DNA from: a virus
DNA length: 30,221 bases
Virus record (IMG/VR): IMGVR_UViG_3300006735_000139
Location: 1-30,221 of that record
Direction: 5' to 3' (one strand)
This document shows positions 27,769 through 30,221 of this stretch, in pieces. The stretch's first letter is position 1. Each line of letters opens with the position of its first letter. A program made the translations under genes and the position numbers. The notes under the pieces are model-generated. The model saw only the letters and a list, made by a program, of their open reading frames with translations, searched no databases and was not told where the DNA came from.

Positions 27769-28964
27769 AAGGGATTTGGATACCAGCAGAGATTTGGAGT
27801 TTGATGATCGGCGGAAAAATATCTGTTCGAGAAGTTCAGTTGTTATCGATCATCAAGAATTTAGAAGATTCTGAAAAGAATTGTTTTGCTTCAAATGATT
27901 ACTTTGCTAAAGTGTTAGGGGTTCGCAAAAATTACATCTCACGAATGATTGCGAATCTTAAATCCAAAGGGTTCATCGAACAAGTGAAGTTCGATGGGAG
28001 AAGACGGCAGATGAAAACCCTAATCGTGCCGGATGGTGATAGAACCTTAACCATCAATCAAGAATCAGAACATCACAAAGAGGGTGAATCAGAGTACCAC
28101 AAGTTGTGCAATGCAGAGTTGCACAACAGTGCAATGCGTGTTCTCCCGGAGGGAGAACTAGATAAAAAAGTGTATACGGCGAGTTCTGGATTTGGATTTT
28201 TCCAAGATGAAATCCCAAACGATTGTGATCCATTCGATTTTGAATGTTGTGAAAAATTACAAAAAGCAGTTCCACCCAAAAAACGAAAACAGTCTATTCC
28301 AAAAACTTGGCCTGATCAATTTCGTTTGATCCGTGAACAAGATCAAATTGAAAAAGATGAAATCCAAAAGGTTCTGAATTGGTATCTCAAAAATTGGAAA
28401 GACAAATGGACTCCCAAATGTTACACGGCCAAAGCATTTCGTGAGAAGTTTCAAAGAATCAAAGATGCGATTGAACGAAAAGAACCAAATCAAAAAATAG
28501 AAATTGAAATCTCACCAGAAGCCGAATCAATCACAAATCGACTTCTCTCCAAAAACTGGAAAGCCAATCAAAACGATAATCTCTCAGGATGCGTTCAGAT
28601 GAGTCTGGAGCGTTACGAGGGATTCAGACAACAACTCAATCAAGCATTGAGCCATGTTAACTCTCAGAGCGTCACAGAGCGTTCAGAGAAGCTAAAGAAC
28701 AATCGGTTCAAAGCTCTCTTGAATCATGTGATTCAATCACTACCACAAACAAATCATTTTGTGGAGCAATGGTTTGAATCCGTTTGGAATCGTCTCAACA
28801 ATTGGGATGGCTGGAACGGTCGATTGGAGTCTTTCATTTTCAAAGTTGACTCACAACAATTCCAAAATCAGTTGGCTCAAATATTTGAACAATACGGAAG
28901 ATCAAGCACGGAACTCGAAGAGTTCATGAAGAGGGTGAACACGAATGAAAGTCACGAAACGTAA
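27765..28964 (+). CDS. HTH-containing replication initiation/organizer-like protein
   Basis: This is a 399-aa protein. Residues about 18-85 form a winged-helix: SVREVQLLSIIKNL, a recognition segment NDYFAKVLGVRKNYISRMIA, and a wing with FIEQVKFDGRRR. A long hydrophilic middle follows, then a helical C-terminal half with SLERYEGFRQQLNQALSHVN and FESVWNRLNNWDGW. The layout (DnaD/replisome-organizer-like) and its place between primase and helicase suggest origin binding or helicase loading. The family call is moderate since only the HTH is clear. A 20-base overlap connects it to the helicase gene. Confidence 0.75.
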   Translation: MKGIWIPAEIWSLMIGGKISVREVQLLSIIKNLEDSEKNCFASNDYFAKVLGVRKNYISRMIANLKSKGFIEQVKFDGRRRQMKTLIVPDGDRTLTINQESEHHKEGESEYHKLCNAELHNSAMRVLPEGELDKKVYTASSGFGFFQDEIPNDCDPFDFECCEKLQKAVPPKKRKQSIPKTWPDQFRLIREQDQIEKDEIQKVLNWYLKNWKDKWTPKCYTAKAFREKFQRIKDAIERKEPNQKIEIEISPEAESITNRLLSKNWKANQNDNLSGCVQMSLERYEGFRQQLNQALSHVNSQSVTERSEKLKNNRFKALLNHVIQSLPQTNHFVEQWFESVWNRLNNWDGWNGRLESFIFKVDSQQFQNQLAQIFEQYGRSSTELEEFMKRVNTNESHET

Positions 28965-30221
28965 TGGAAACAAAGAACGAAAAATTCTAATCGGGATGAT
29001 CGTTGATTCTCAAGTTCTTGGAAGGATCGCTTCCAAATGGGAATCCAATCTTTTCAAATCCACTTGGGGAAATATTGTCGGTCAGTGGTGCGTTGATTTC
29101 TACCTTGAATATGAATCCGCTCCAAAACAAGAGATTGAATCTCTGTTCGAATCATGGGTTTCAAAAACTCACGATGAAGAATCTGTTGAACTGATCGACA
29201 AATTTCTTTCCGGCTTGTCTGAAGAATATGAAGCACAAGCAGAAGCATCGAATTCAAATTACATCATTGATTTGGCTTCTGAGTATTTCAACAAAGTCAA
29301 ACTTCGTTCTCTCAGCGAATCAATCAAAGGTGACTTGATTGAAGGTGAAGTTCAATCCGCTCTGGATCGTGTGAACACCTACGGACAAATTGAGATGGGA
29401 ACCGGAGCCGGTGTTGATGTTCTATCCGATCAAGAAGCAATCAAAGAAGCATTCGAAGAGCAACAGGAATCGATTGTTGAGTATGGTGGTGATCTTGGGA
29501 AGTTCTTCAAAGGAGCTTTTCAACGTGATGCGTTCATTGCGTTCATGGGGCCGGAGAAGCGTGGAAAAACTTGGTGGCTGATTGATGTTGCATGGCGTGC
29601 AATGTCTCAACGTCGAAGAGTTGCATTCTTTGAAGTTGGTGACATGAGCCAGAATCAAATCATGAGACGATTCATGACAAGAGCAATTCGAAAACCGTTG
29701 AAGCCTCAAGCGTATGATTACCCAACTTTCATCGAAAGAGAAGAGGGAGTTCCGGTTGCTCTGGTTGATCATGATCATCGAAAGCAAGAGAAGTCATTGG
29801 GTTGGCAATCGGCTTTCAAAGCATGTCAGAAAGTGATGAAGTCAAAAATCAAATCGGAAGAATCAATGCTCCGGTTGTCTTGCCATCCAAACTCATCGTT
29901 GACAGTTTCAGGAATGAAATCAATTCTTCAGGCGTGGGAAAGAGACGGTTGGATTCCTGATGTGATCGTTGTGGATTACGCCGACATTCTTGCACCACCT
30001 AACGGGATAAAAGACACACGGGATCAGATCAATGCCACATGGAAACAGCTTCGAGCGTTGAGTCAAAGTCAGCATTGTTTGTTGGTGACTGCAACTCAAG
30101 CCGATGCGAATTCTTACAACACAAACACAATCGGACGTTCCAACTTCAGCGAAGACAAACGCAAACTTGCACACGTCACCGGATTGGTTGGACTTAACGC
30201 AACTCCGGAAGAAAAGGAAAA
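28945..30221 (+). CDS. RecA-fold replicative helicase (DnaB-like), 5' part only
   Basis: The reading frame is open to the window end, so only the first 425 residues are seen. Residues 1-200 are hydrophilic and mostly helical, without a recognisable DnaB N-domain. The Walker A at about 202-209 reads GPEKRGKT, followed by a helix DVAWRAMSQRRRVAFFEVGD. The Walker B is VIVVDYADIL (about residues 341-350), followed by LRALSQSQHCLLVTATQA, the DnaB-type motif. It is probably the phage replicative helicase, working with the separate primase. Start is the ATG at 28945 inside the previous gene; a RadA-like role is the alternative. Confidence 0.82.
   Translation, partial: MKVTKRNGNKERKILIGMIVDSQVLGRIASKWESNLFKSTWGNIVGQWCVDFYLEYESAPKQEIESLFESWVSKTHDEESVELIDKFLSGLSEEYEAQAEASNSNYIIDLASEYFNKVKLRSLSESIKGDLIEGEVQSALDRVNTYGQIEMGTGAGVDVLSDQEAIKEAFEEQQESIVEYGGDLGKFFKGAFQRDAFIAFMGPEKRGKTWWLIDVAWRAMSQRRRVAFFEVGDMSQNQIMRRFMTRAIRKPLKPQAYDYPTFIEREEGVPVALVDHDHRKQEKSLGWQSAFKACQKVMKSKIKSEESMLRLSCHPNSSLTVSGMKSILQAWERDGWIPDVIVVDYADILAPPNGIKDTRDQINATWKQLRALSQSQHCLLVTATQADANSYNTNTIGRSNFSEDKRKLAHVTGLVGLNATPEEKE

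Noticed and set aside
1-30221. Integrase, att sites, tRNA genes, insertion sequences or CRISPR arrays
   Set aside because: I looked for recombinase motifs, cloverleaf sequences and spaced repeats and found none, so lysogeny cannot be judged from this window.

Overview
The window is part of a tailed double-stranded DNA phage (or an intact prophage of one). It holds a nearly complete set of packaging, head and tail genes plus the start of a replication region. The tail genes (gp10-like connector, tail terminator, one tube protein, a frameshifted chaperone pair, a tape measure, no sheath or contractile baseplate) point to a long non-contractile, siphovirus-type tail. Base composition looks AT-rich, at roughly 40% GC by eye. 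The host cannot be named from the sequence. I see no tRNA, CRISPR array, insertion sequence, integrase or attachment site.

Layout. (1) 30221 back to 23336, plus strand: early and replication genes. These are two tiny promoter-ORF-terminator cassettes, a DUF932 gene with its own terminator, then an operon with a near-consensus promoter: sigma-like factor, SNF2 helicase, ribbon-helix-helix protein, CHC2/Toprim primase, HTH replication protein and a RecA-fold helicase cut by the window end. (2) 23157 down to 10646, minus strand: small terminase, tandem Lar-type zinc ribbons, a 34-aa basic protein, DUF3310, a 50-aa basic protein, a Mom-like DNA-modification acyltransferase, large terminase, a metallophosphoesterase, small unknowns, DUF1073 portal, two beta-rich proteins, a zinc-ribbon protein, a giant MuF fusion and two small genes. 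Most junctions overlap as ATGA, TAATG or TGATG, so translation is probably coupled. (3) 9591-10525, plus strand: a two-gene island placed against the late strand and driven by a copy of the early promoter. (4) 9397 down to 1, minus strand: three small membrane proteins, prohead protease/scaffold, decoration protein, encapsulin-like capsid protein followed by a terminator, connectors, tail terminator, tail tube, G/GT chaperones with a GGGAAAC slippery site, and the tape measure, which runs off the window.

How it works together. An early plus-strand programme (three matching promoters with inverted repeats around the -10, and a sigma-like factor with its own operator-like site) faces a late minus-strand programme across a divergent region at 23158-23335. 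The packaging operon also carries two likely anti-restriction functions (Mom-like and Lar-like).

The most unusual items are: the 1064-aa MuF protein with a possible ADP-ribosyltransferase-like domain between two Pro/Lys linkers and a HEMGH metallopeptidase end; the three-copy promoter element; the reversed island; and the Mom/Lar cluster with its coupled 50-aa gene. Start sites were adjusted where a ribosome-binding site or coupling overlap favours a start other than the longest ORF.
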